DNA of 64,000 bases from assembly GCA_900542445.1 (NCBI GenBank), contig UQNN01000002.1, positions 162,083-226,082 of the forward strand, given 5' to 3'. Under the pieces are notes generated by a model. It made no database searches, was not told where the DNA came from, and was given only the letters and a program-made list of their open reading frames with translations. This document shows positions 52,026 through 59,970 of this stretch, piece by piece. Made by a program: the position numbers and the translations under genes. Every line of letters starts with the position of its first letter. Position 1 is the first letter of the stretch. Origin of the DNA: an uncultured Eubacteriales bacterium (GTDB lineage Bacteria; Bacillota; Clostridia; Christensenellales; Aristaeellaceae).

Positions 52026-52868
52026 ATGAAATTAGGCGTGATCGACGTGGGCGGAGGCTTTCGCGATATCTATGGCGCGGGCGTTTTTGACTGGTGCCTC
52101 GACCACGATGTGAATTTTGATTACTGTATCGGAATTTCGGCGGGCAGCGCAAACCTGGCTTCCTATCTGGCCAGACAGCGCGGGCGGAATTATACCTTCT
52201 ATATGGATTATGTGTTCCGCAAGGAATACGCCAGCCTGGATAACTGGCTCAAGACCCGCAACTATGTCGATCTGGATTATGTGTACAGCACCCTGTCCAA
52301 CAGTGACGGCGAAAATCCGATCGATTATGAAACGTTGGCGAAGAACCCCGCCGAATTCTATGTCGGCGCGTGCGACGCGCGCACGGGGCAGGCCGTCTAT
52401 TTCAGCAAGAGCTGCCTGAAAAAAGATCATTACGATATCTTCAAGGGGTCGTGCGCTCTGCCCATGTTCTGTAAGCCGTATAGGGTTGAAAATATCCCCT
52501 GTCTGGATGGCGGCATTTCCGATCCCGTGCCAGTGCTCAAGGCGTTTGAAGATGGCTGCGACAAGGTCGTGCTGATTCTCACGCGCCCGATTGAGCAGAA
52601 GCGCGAACAGAAGAAGGACGTCGTGCCTGCGCGCCTGCTGGCTAAAACCTATCCGAAGGCGGCCGAACGGCTGCTCGACCGCTACCGCCTGTATAACGAC
52701 GGCGTGGAGATTGCCAAAGAGTATCAGAAGCTCGGTAAGCTGCTCATCGTCGCGCCGGATGATATCTGCGGTCTGTCTACGCTCAGCAAGAGCCACGAGA
52801 AGCTGCAAATGATGTATGATAAGGGCATGAAAGACGCCGAGAAGATCGGGACTTTTCTGAACAGGTAA
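52026..52868 (+). CDS. Patatin-like phospholipase
   Basis: 280 residues. The oxyanion-hole region GGGFRDIYGAG, catalytic Ser in GISAG (Ser38) and catalytic Asp in DGGISDP (Asp161) form the patatin dyad. It should release fatty acids from lipids in the cytosol or at the membrane. The ATG at 52026 follows AAAGGAGGCTTT; an earlier in-frame start reads through the repeat and is rejected. It follows the oleate hydratase gene but has its own promoter. Confidence 0.9.
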   Translation: MKLGVIDVGGGFRDIYGAGVFDWCLDHDVNFDYCIGISAGSANLASYLARQRGRNYTFYMDYVFRKEYASLDNWLKTRNYVDLDYVYSTLSNSDGENPIDYETLAKNPAEFYVGACDARTGQAVYFSKSCLKKDHYDIFKGSCALPMFCKPYRVENIPCLDGGISDPVPVLKAFEDGCDKVVLILTRPIEQKREQKKDVVPARLLAKTYPKAAERLLDRYRLYNDGVEIAKEYQKLGKLLIVAPDDICGLSTLSKSHEKLQMMYDKGMKDAEKIGTFLNR

Positions 52869-52884
52869 ATCGAGGAATATGAAA

Positions 52885-52919
52885 CATCCGCCCGGCGTGT
52901 GAGCCGGGCGGATGTTTTA
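52885..52919 (+). terminator. Terminator of the patatin gene
   Basis: CATCCGCCCGGC pairs with GCCGGGCGGATG, followed by TTTTAA. Confidence 0.8.
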
Positions 52920-52934
52920 AGGATTGTGTGATTC

Positions 52935-53250
52935 TTGCGCGAAGAGGATAACTGTGTTATCCTGTACAGGTCGGTTGTGCCGACAGGCATGATGAGGGCT
53001 TGACACCGAAACATCCGGATTTTGACCGGAAGGAGGTGAGAGCCATCAAAGCGAAAGAAACGGCGACGATTACGATCAAGCAGACGCTGATAACGTCGAT
53101 CAAGATCGAAAAATCGACTGAAACAAAAGAACACGATGATGTCGACATCATCATCGTGTTAGTGCCGAGAGGCTAACAACTATAAAAGCTCTCGTCGTGC
53201 CTTTATTGTAGCATGATCCATGCCGCTCGTCAAGGGCGGCATTTTATTTA
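52935..53250. other. Small locus with facing promoters and overlapping frames, possible type I toxin-antitoxin or antisense RNA pair
   Basis: Plus strand: promoter-like TTGCGC/TATCCT with 17-base spacer (52935-52963) over a perfect 7-bp palindrome GGATAAC-TGT-GTTATCC; a strong site GGAAGGAGGTGAG (53028-53040); and terminator TGCCGC...GCGGCA-TTTTATTT (53221-53249). Minus strand: TTGACG (53226-53231) and TACAAT, spacer 17, then a 65-residue frame (52957-53154) with hydrophobic ILIDVISVCLIVIVAVSF. No good ATG follows the plus site, and the minus frame lacks a clear ribosome site, so the coding status is uncertain. Confidence 0.35.
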
Positions 53251-53276
53251 GACGCAATCATTCGGTCAGGGCGCGT

Positions 53277-53918
53277 TCAGATTTTTCCGTGCCTTTTCGC
53301 GTAAACGAACGAATAGATGAGCGGCGAGAGGGACGCGACAAAAATCGCGGCGACCCAGACGACGGCTGCATGGCTGAGGAAGACGGAAAGCAGCGTGACC
53401 ACCCCGACGATGATCCATACATAGCCCGCGAAACGGTGGGTGTGATTCCAGTTATCCTCGTTGTCAAGCGTCCACGGGAGGCGGATGCCCACGGTGTAGT
53501 TATGGCGGCACTTGGGCAGATAATTGCCGATGACGATGAAGATCAGGCCGACGAAAACCATGCCGAGACGCGAGACGTTGATGGCGAAGCCCAGCGCGCT
53601 CAAATACATGGATATGCCGACAAAAAGGCTGACGGCGGGGCAGATCCACAGGACGAGCTGCGCCATCTTCTCGGAGATATTCTGCTTTTTGGGATCGGCG
53701 CGCAGCATGACGGCGCAGAAGAGCTGCATGGCGAGGATGAACAGCGGGAGGCCGATCACCGCGAACGGGCGGCCGGAATAGCCGTCTACTTCGCCACTGA
53801 AATTAAAATGAGTCGGCATGCGTTCGGGAAGCTGATTCCACATCGCCAGACCGACGAACATCGGCAGCAGGATGATGATGCAGGTAACAAGCAGGGTGCG
53901 TTTAGGAATGGCTTTCAT
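53277..53918 (-). CDS. sdpI: SdpI family membrane protein
   Basis: 213 residues. The N-terminal DUF1648 part (LPERMPTHFNFSGEVDGYSGRP) is followed by hydrophobic helices and the SdpI C-terminal motif region VGIRLPWTLDNEDNWNHTHRFAG. In Bacillus, SdpI protects against the SdpC toxin and works with SdpR. The start overlaps the SdpR-like gene by 17 bases. No sdpC-like toxin gene is seen nearby, so this is an orphan immunity/sensor pair. Confidence 0.9.
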   Translation of the reverse strand: MKAIPKRTLLVTCIIILLPMFVGLAMWNQLPERMPTHFNFSGEVDGYSGRPFAVIGLPLFILAMQLFCAVMLRADPKKQNISEKMAQLVLWICPAVSLFVGISMYLSALGFAINVSRLGMVFVGLIFIVIGNYLPKCRHNYTVGIRLPWTLDNEDNWNHTHRFAGYVWIIVGVVTLLSVFLSHAAVVWVAAIFVASLSPLIYSFVYAKRHGKI

Positions 53919-54183
53919 GGTTGTCTCCTTTCAGTTGAGAGAGCCAGAGCATGACCTCCTCGACGACGGAGGTGTTCAGCTCGTAATAGATGAAGTTTTT
54001 TTCGCGCGTTTCAAACACGAGATCGGCCTTTTTGAGCACGCTGAGATGATAGGAGACCGTTGCGCCCGTCATCTCAAAATGCCCGGCGATTTCACCCGCG
54101 CTCATGCGTCCATCCCGAAGCAGCAGCAGAATTTCCCGCCGCGCGGGATCGGAAAGCGCCTTGAAGGTTTCGGCAAAGCTCAT
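53902..54183 (-). CDS. sdpR: ArsR/SdpR-type repressor
   Basis: 93 residues with the winged-helix ArsR fold: FKALSDPARREILLLLRDG, MSAGEIAGHFEMTGATVSYHLSVLKKADLV. The metal-binding Cys motif of ArsR proteins is absent, as in SdpR. GAAAGGAGGTCCCGC precedes the ATG. It probably represses its own sdpRI operon. Confidence 0.9.
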   Translation of the reverse strand: MSFAETFKALSDPARREILLLLRDGRMSAGEIAGHFEMTGATVSYHLSVLKKADLVFETREKNFIYYELNTSVVEEVMLWLSQLKGDNHESHS

Positions 54184-54294
54184 GCGGGACCTCCTTTCAT
54201 TGCTGTTTAGAAATTGATCTAAATAGGCGATGGCTGTATTGTAGCAGGGCGGAAGGCGGGTGTCAAGAGGAATTTAGAAAAATTTCTAAATTCC

Positions 54295-54593
54295 ACTCCT
54301 TCAGCCGCGCTTACGCGCGCCAGACTTTCGGCGTTTTGCTTGCCTGTTTCCCGCACGGCGGGTGTCAAGCAAAACGCCCTCAAAGAGGGAGCCTTTGGGT
54401 ATAATCTGCCGAACAAAAATAGCGTAACTTTTTGGAAAAGTATCGCTTTCCAAGAAGGTTTCGCCATAATATGGAAGTCACATAAAGAAAAGCCTCCCTC
54501 TTAGAGGGACGTTTGAAATCGTCGCCGCCTGTGGCGGATTCAGACGATGAAAAACGCCGAAGGTTGGCACGACGAAGTCGTGACGGAAGGAGT
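54295..54593. repeat. Inverted-pair repeat element (family B), 299 bp
   Basis: The ends are ACTCCTTC (54295-54302) and GAAGGAGT (54586-54593). Inside are two inverted CCTC-(TT)AGAGGGA units and hairpins, with a core GTATAATCTGCCGA resembling the core of the copy at 37003. Its right end abuts the MATE stop codon. Confidence 0.7.
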
Positions 54594-55945
54594 TACGCTT
54601 TCGGCAGTTTCCGCACGACGACGGCGTAGCAGACGACCAGCGCGGCGAGGGTCACGGCCCACGAAACGGGATACGAGAGATAGAGCGTATCGAGGGTGGG
54701 GGAGGCGGCGAAGGCGGTATAGAGCCAGACGACGCGCAGCAGGCAGATGCCGCTCAGGCTCGTGATGGTCGGCAGAAGGGAATAGCCGATGCCGCGCAGC
54801 TGGCCGACGAAGGTGTCCTGCATACAGAACAGGACGTAGAGCGGCATGTTATGGCTGACGCGGATGAGGCCGTTGGCGATGACATCCGGATCGGTGTTAA
54901 ACAGGGAGAGCAGCGGCGTGCCGAACGCATAGATCAGCAGGCCGAGCGTCAGGCCGCCCACGAGGGTCGCGGCGAGGCAGACCGCAAGCACGCGCCGCAC
55001 ACGCTGATATTTCTCCGCGCCCATATTCTGGCTGGAAAACGTAAGGGCAGCCTGCGAGATGGAGTTGGAAACCGTGGTGGCAAAGCCTTCGATGCTGGCG
55101 GCGGCGGTATTGCCCGCAATGGCGGCCGCACCGAAGGAATTGATGGCGGACTGAATGAGCACGTTGGAGATGGAGAACATGCTGCTTTGCAGACCGGCGG
55201 GGATGCCGATGCGCAGAATCAGACTGAGGGAGCGGCGCTCGACGCGCGTTTTTTTCGGCTCGAAGCGGATATCGCCGTGGCTGGTGATCAGGCTGGCGAG
55301 AACAAGCGCCGCGCTGATGAACTCGCTGACGATGGTCGCGATGGCGACGCCCGCGACGCTGAGCTTCAACCCGGCGACGAGCAGCACGTTGAGAATGATA
55401 TTGACCACGCCGCTGATGGTCAGGTAATACAGCGGGCGCTTGGTATCGCCGACGGCGCGGAGGATGGCCGCGCCATAGTTATAGATGAGGCTGGCGGGCA
55501 GGCCGACGGCGTAAATATTGAGATAGAGCTTCGCGCCGGACAGCACGTTTTCGGGGCAGCCCATCAGTTCCAGCAGCGGGGCGGAGAGGAGCAGCAGCAG
55601 CGCGCCGAGCAGCACGCCGGAAAGAACGGCCAGCGCCATGGAGGTATGCACCGCGCAGCGCACGCCGTCCCGGTCTCCGGCTCCGGTCGCGCGGGCGACG
55701 GCCACGGACGCGCCGACGCTCAGACCCATCAGCATGCTGACCAGAAGCTGAATAAGCGAGGTCGTCGCGCCGACGGATGCCATCGCGACGGAATCTGCAA
55801 AGCGTCCGACGACGATGATATCCGCGGAATTATATAGAAGCTGAAGCACGCCGGAGAGAATCAGCGGCACGGTAAACGCGAGCACATTGGGCAGAAGAGG
55901 CCCGGCGGTCATTTCCACCTGGCGATGCGAACGATGGGCAAACAA
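54593..55945 (-). CDS. MATE family efflux transporter (third)
   Basis: 450 residues with about 12 helices. MTAGPLLPNVLAFTVPLILSGVLQLLYNSADIIVVGRFA is a typical N-terminus; the second repeat includes ISQAALTFSSQNMGAEKYQRVRR. The start is a TTG with GAGGTGATCGGTC upstream; an internal ATG 11 codons later is an alternative. Substrate is unknown. Confidence 0.9.
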   Translation of the reverse strand: MFAHRSHRQVEMTAGPLLPNVLAFTVPLILSGVLQLLYNSADIIVVGRFADSVAMASVGATTSLIQLLVSMLMGLSVGASVAVARATGAGDRDGVRCAVHTSMALAVLSGVLLGALLLLLSAPLLELMGCPENVLSGAKLYLNIYAVGLPASLIYNYGAAILRAVGDTKRPLYYLTISGVVNIILNVLLVAGLKLSVAGVAIATIVSEFISAALVLASLITSHGDIRFEPKKTRVERRSLSLILRIGIPAGLQSSMFSISNVLIQSAINSFGAAAIAGNTAAASIEGFATTVSNSISQAALTFSSQNMGAEKYQRVRRVLAVCLAATLVGGLTLGLLIYAFGTPLLSLFNTDPDVIANGLIRVSHNMPLYVLFCMQDTFVGQLRGIGYSLLPTITSLSGICLLRVVWLYTAFAASPTLDTLYLSYPVSWAVTLAALVVCYAVVVRKLPKA

Positions 55946-56124
55946 GACCGATCACCTCAAATCAAAAGCAATGCGAAAAGAATAACACAACGGATGGGAA
56001 GCGTCAAGAACTGCATCAACCAAAAACCGCGCTTGCATTTCATGTGTATTTTGGATATAATGAAAGAGCATGTTGGCAAATGATGGACTGTGACGCGCGC
56101 CGCCGCGCGATGAGGAGCAAGAAT

Positions 56125-56382
56125 ATGAAAACAGTGACGATTCGCCTGACGATGATGACCGACAATGTGAAAAACTTTGTCAGCCTGGTCAATCGTTATC
56201 CGTATGATATGGATCTGCGTTCGGGCCGCTATGTGGTGGACGCCAAATCGATTCTGGGCATTTTCTCCATCGATCTGTCCCGCCCGATTACGATGTCGAT
56301 TTACAGCGACGACTGCGACGACCTGCTCCGCGACCTGGACGGCTACATCGTCAAGGACGATGGGGAGAACGCTTCCAAATAA
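56125..56382 (+). CDS. HPr-like protein without the phosphorylated His
   Basis: 85 residues, exactly HPr length. NFVSLVNRYPYDMDLRSGRYVVDAKSILGIFSIDLSRPITM is the HPr C-terminal core. The GLHARPA active-site segment of PTS HPr is absent, so it cannot carry the PEP-dependent phosphate at His15; a regulatory or structural role is likely. The ATG at 56125 follows GAGGAGCAAGAAT. Confidence 0.85.
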   Translation: MKTVTIRLTMMTDNVKNFVSLVNRYPYDMDLRSGRYVVDAKSILGIFSIDLSRPITMSIYSDDCDDLLRDLDGYIVKDDGENASK

Positions 56383-56421
56383 CCGGCGTGGAACGATCAT
56401 TCAGAACCGGAGGTGCGGCTC

Positions 56422-56967
56422 ATGCCTCTTGACGCGCATGCTACGGAAGAAGAAGACAAGCTGATTCTGCTTTCCTCGCTGAGCCGCCTGGGCGGATGCA
56501 CGCAGGAGCAGCTGCTGCGCTTTCTGGCTGAAAGCGGGCTGATGAACCCGTTTCAGTTTTACCTGGCGCTCGGCGGGCTGAAAGAAGCGGGCTTCATCCG
56601 CGAGGCGCGCCATATGGAAGGGGCGCTGCTGTTTCTGACCCCGCAGGGCCGCGAGAGCGTGGAAATGTTCGCCTCGCGCATTCGGGCGTCTCAGCAGGAA
56701 AAGCTGGATACCCACGCGGCGGAATGGAAGCGGCGCATTCGCGACGAATTGCAGATGCCCGCCGAGTGGAAAGAGACGGATAACGGTTTTTCCGTCACGC
56801 TGCGCGCGCTGGAAAGCGGCGCGGAAATCTTTTCCATGACGCTGACGGCGGCCACCAGAGCGCAGGCCAAACGATTCTGCGAGCGCTGGCCGAGCCGCGC
56901 GCCGTTTCTCTACCAGACCATCATGGAGCAGCTGGGGGAAGCGGATACGGAAAAAAACGAGCCGTAA
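56422..56967 (+). CDS. DUF4364 family protein
   Basis: 181 residues. The N-terminal half looks like a winged helix (LILLSSLSRLGGCTQEQLLRFL, FQFYLALGGLKEAGFIREARH, YFLTPQGRESVEMF-like), matching the DUF4364 family of Clostridia. Function is unknown, possibly a regulator. GGAGG lies eight bases before the ATG at 56422. Confidence 0.85.
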   Translation: MPLDAHATEEEDKLILLSSLSRLGGCTQEQLLRFLAESGLMNPFQFYLALGGLKEAGFIREARHMEGALLFLTPQGRESVEMFASRIRASQQEKLDTHAAEWKRRIRDELQMPAEWKETDNGFSVTLRALESGAEIFSMTLTAATRAQAKRFCERWPSRAPFLYQTIMEQLGEADTEKNEP

Positions 56968-57342
56968 GCGCAAAATGAGATCTAACGAAGGAAAAATGCA
57001 GTATAAAACCTGTAAATAAACGAAAAAAATAGAAAACAATCAAACGTTCGATGGCGAAAGCGAAAAAGGCGCGTTTGCAGCGCGCCTGATTCCATGCGGC
57101 TGTCGGGCGTTTTTTTGATGCGAAAAAACGCCGAAAAGGCGATCAAATGCCGGAAGAATATGCGGAAAGTTCGCAAAAAACGAACACAAATTTGGAAAGA
57201 TTGACTGACGGGCGGAAAGAAATTGTCTAAAAACACTTCCATTTTTTCATACAATCTGATATAATGAACCCAACGCACAGGCGGGCGCGAACAAGCCGCC
57301 TGAAAAAACAGCCGATAACAGGCTTCAAAGGAGGAACGATTT
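56968..57342. other. 375-base gap upstream of the EF-G paralogue
   Basis: It holds a terminator candidate (57067-57117; AGGCGCG/CGCGCCT and a run of seven T), a promoter (57237-57265; TTCCAT/TATAAT, spacer 17) and a leader hairpin CAGGCGG/CCGCCTG (57281-57304). No gene is seen. Confidence 0.55.
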
Positions 57343-59421
57343 ATGAAGGACTACATGGTGAAGGACATACGCAACATCGCTGTATTGGGACACGGCTCTG
57401 AAGGCAAAACGACGCTGGTTGAGTCGATGCTCTATGCTGCCGGCGTGACTGACCGCCAGGGTCGTGTCGAGGATGGAAACACGGTCAGTGACTATGATTC
57501 CGAAGAAATCAAGCGTCATATCTCCATCAGCGCGTCCGTGGCGCCGATTGAAATCCACGGCAAAAAACTCAACCTCATTGACGTTCCCGGTTACTTTGAT
57601 TTTGCGGGCGAAATGGCTGGCCCGCTGCACGCCGTGGAGGGCGCGGTGATCGTCATCAGCGCCGCGACGGGCATCTCCACCGGCTTTGAAAAAGCATGGA
57701 ACGCGACCGCGAAGCATGGCCTGGCACGCCTCATCGCCGTCTCGCAGGTCGATCGTGAACATATCAATTACCGCAAGGTGCTCGACGATCTGCGCAGTAC
57801 CTACGGCAACTGCATCATTCCGACGGTTCTGCCGATCGGCGAGGGCACGTCCTTCCGCGGCGTTGTGGATGTTTTGACGGGCAAAGCCTTCATCGGCGCG
57901 GGCAAAGACCGCAAGGAAATCCCGATTCCGGAAGACATGGCCGGCTTGGTGGAAGAGGCGCTGGAAGCCTGCCACGAAGCGGCGGCCAGCACCAGCGAAG
58001 AATTGATGGAAAAATTCTTCGACGAAGGCAAACTCAGCGAAGAAGACATGCTGCGCGGCCTGTCCACCGGCATTTACGAGGGCAGCATCGTGCCGGTTGC
58101 GCCGGTTTCCAGCCTGGACGGCATCGGCGTGCGTCCGCTGATGTATGAGCTGGCGATGTACATGCCCAGCCCGATGGAACACACCTATCACGGCATCAAC
58201 CCGAAGACCAAATCCATGCACATCCGCCACGCGGACATGAGCGAGAGCTTCACCGCGCAGGTGTTCAAGACGATCGCCGATCCGTTCGTGGGCAAGCTGT
58301 CGCTGATTAAGGTGATCTCCGGCGTGCTGACCCCGGCGACCCCGCTGTTCAACGCGAACGCGGATAAGCCGGAAAAAGCGGCGGGCATCTTCATGGTGCG
58401 CGGCAAGAAGCAGATTCCGGTCGGCATGCTCTGCGCGGGCGACATCGGCGCGCTCAGCAAGCTGCAATACACCTCCACGGGCGACAGCCTCTGCGAAATC
58501 GGCAAGGTCGTTCAGTATGACAGCATCGATTTCCCCGCGCCGCAGATTTCCCTTGCGGTGTACGCCAAGAAGGCGGGCGATGAAGACAAGGTCTTCTCCG
58601 GTCTGGCGCGCCTGTGCGAGGAAATGCCGGACGTCATCGTCGCCAAAGACCCGATGACCACCGAAACCCTCATCAGCGGCCAGGGCGAACTGGAGCTTGA
58701 AATCGTGCGCCAGAAGCTGCAAAGCAAGTTCGGCGCGGAAGCCGTGTTCAAAGATCCGAAGATCGCCTACCGCGAGTCCATCCGCAAGACGATTCAGGTG
58801 CAGGGCCGTCACAAGAAGCAGAGCGGCGGCCATGGCCAGTTCGGCGACGTGTGGATCGAGTTTTCCCCGGCCGAACCGGGCACGGATTTCGAGTTCGTCG
58901 ATGCGGTCGTCGGCGGCGCGGTGCCGCGCAACTTCATTCCGTCGGTCGAAAAGGGCCTGCGCGAGAACCTCGTCAAGGGCGTTCTGGCGGGCTTCCCGAT
59001 GACGGGTCTGCGCGCCAAGCTCTACGACGGCAGCTATCACCCGGTCGATTCCTCCGAAATGGCGTTCAAGACGGCGGCGCGCATTGCCTACAAGCAGTGC
59101 ATCAACGCGAACCCGGTGCTGCTTGAGCCGATTATGCACGTGGAAATCAGCGTGCCGGATGAGTACATGGGCGATATCATGGGCGACCTGAACAAGCGCC
59201 GCGGCCGCATCCTCGGCATGGAGCAGAATGACGGCAGGCAGCTCATCATCGCCGAAGTGCCGCAGGCCGAAATGTTCAAATACGCGACGGATCTGCGCTC
59301 CATGACGCAGGCGAAGGGTTCGTTCAAGATGAGCTTTGAGCGCTATGAAGAGGTGCCGCAGGCCATCGCCGCCAAGATTATCGAGGCGCATAAGGCCGAT
59401 CTGGCGGACGACGACGAATAA
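57343..59421 (+). CDS. Elongation factor G paralogue (EF-G2-like)
   Basis: 692 residues with all five EF-G domains. P-loop GHGSEGKTT (16-24) replaces AHIDAGKTT, and switch II reads DVPGYFDF, so the catalytic His of canonical EF-G (DTPGHVDF) is Tyr84. The NKxD motif is SQVD. The C-terminal domains IV and V (HKKQSGGHGQFGDVWIEF; NKRRGRILGM) are intact. It is therefore an EF-G2/spare paralogue and not the main translocase; its exact role is unknown. AAAGGAGGAACGATTT precedes the ATG. Confidence 0.9.
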   Translation: MKDYMVKDIRNIAVLGHGSEGKTTLVESMLYAAGVTDRQGRVEDGNTVSDYDSEEIKRHISISASVAPIEIHGKKLNLIDVPGYFDFAGEMAGPLHAVEGAVIVISAATGISTGFEKAWNATAKHGLARLIAVSQVDREHINYRKVLDDLRSTYGNCIIPTVLPIGEGTSFRGVVDVLTGKAFIGAGKDRKEIPIPEDMAGLVEEALEACHEAAASTSEELMEKFFDEGKLSEEDMLRGLSTGIYEGSIVPVAPVSSLDGIGVRPLMYELAMYMPSPMEHTYHGINPKTKSMHIRHADMSESFTAQVFKTIADPFVGKLSLIKVISGVLTPATPLFNANADKPEKAAGIFMVRGKKQIPVGMLCAGDIGALSKLQYTSTGDSLCEIGKVVQYDSIDFPAPQISLAVYAKKAGDEDKVFSGLARLCEEMPDVIVAKDPMTTETLISGQGELELEIVRQKLQSKFGAEAVFKDPKIAYRESIRKTIQVQGRHKKQSGGHGQFGDVWIEFSPAEPGTDFEFVDAVVGGAVPRNFIPSVEKGLRENLVKGVLAGFPMTGLRAKLYDGSYHPVDSSEMAFKTAARIAYKQCINANPVLLEPIMHVEISVPDEYMGDIMGDLNKRRGRILGMEQNDGRQLIIAEVPQAEMFKYATDLRSMTQAKGSFKMSFERYEEVPQAIAAKIIEAHKADLADDDE

Positions 59422-59579
59422 AAAACATAAGATTCAGTATAATTCGACGACGACGGCTTACGTATCCACGAAGTATTCGGTAATCGAGCCGTGGTCTGAA
59501 GAGACGTATGACGAATTATACGACGCGGAATATGACGGAACGAGTTCCGCCACGTCGCACAGGTAAACAAACAGGTGAG

Positions 59580-59610
59580 CAGGCGGGCAGAAATGCCCGC
59601 CTGTTTCTAT
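59580..59610 (+). terminator. Terminator of the EF-G paralogue
   Basis: CAGGCGGGCA-GAAA-TGCCCGCCTG followed by TTTC; the loop is a GNRA tetraloop. Confidence 0.8.
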
Positions 59611-59660
59611 CTGTTTTGCTCAAAAATGATACGTAAATTTCACCGGATTGACAAATTCGC

Positions 59661-59689
59661 TTGACATGCGGATGAATCAAATGTAAAAT
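59661..59689 (+). promoter_or_regulatory. Promoter of the rny leader RNA
   Basis: TTGACA (59661-59666) and TAAAAT (59684-59689), spacer 17. Confidence 0.75.
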
Positions 59690-59695
59690 AGAGAT

Positions 59696-59914
59696 AGTCA
59701 AAGTGAAAGCGTGTGCAGATTATGCTGTGCTGGACATTGCGCCGGGGGAAATCGGAGTGCGTTTAGGCCGACTTTTCCGGGCGTTTGATACATCAAAACT
59801 GGATAGGCGGCAAAGCCGCGGAGGGAAGAAAGCGTCCCTGCGTCGGCATGGTTCTTTGTGCCTAAATGGGTTGTGGATCGCCAAAGGCGGGCGCCAATCT
59901 GTACACTTTTTTCT
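59696..59914 (+). ncRNA. Candidate structured RNA upstream of rny
   Basis: The start (59711-59721, GTGTGCAGATT) pairs with the end (59896-59906, AATCTGTACAC), giving a ~220-base rod closed by a long-range stem and followed by six T. Inside are hairpins GCGGC-AAA-GCCGC and others. Length, promoter and closing stem fit a 6S-like regulatory RNA, but the family was not verified; it could be a leader of rny. Confidence 0.4.
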
Positions 59915-59970
59915 TGGACGATTGATTTGCGTTGAAATTGAGAATCCAAAAAGAAGGAGAGTGAAGCAGG

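Noticed and set aside
57325..59391. 688-residue minus-strand frame opposite the EF-G paralogue
   Set aside because: Antisense shadow without recognisable motifs.
59696..59914. c-di-GMP (GEMM) riboswitch
   Set aside because: GGCGGCAAAGCCG recalls the GEMM core, but other conserved segments are missing.
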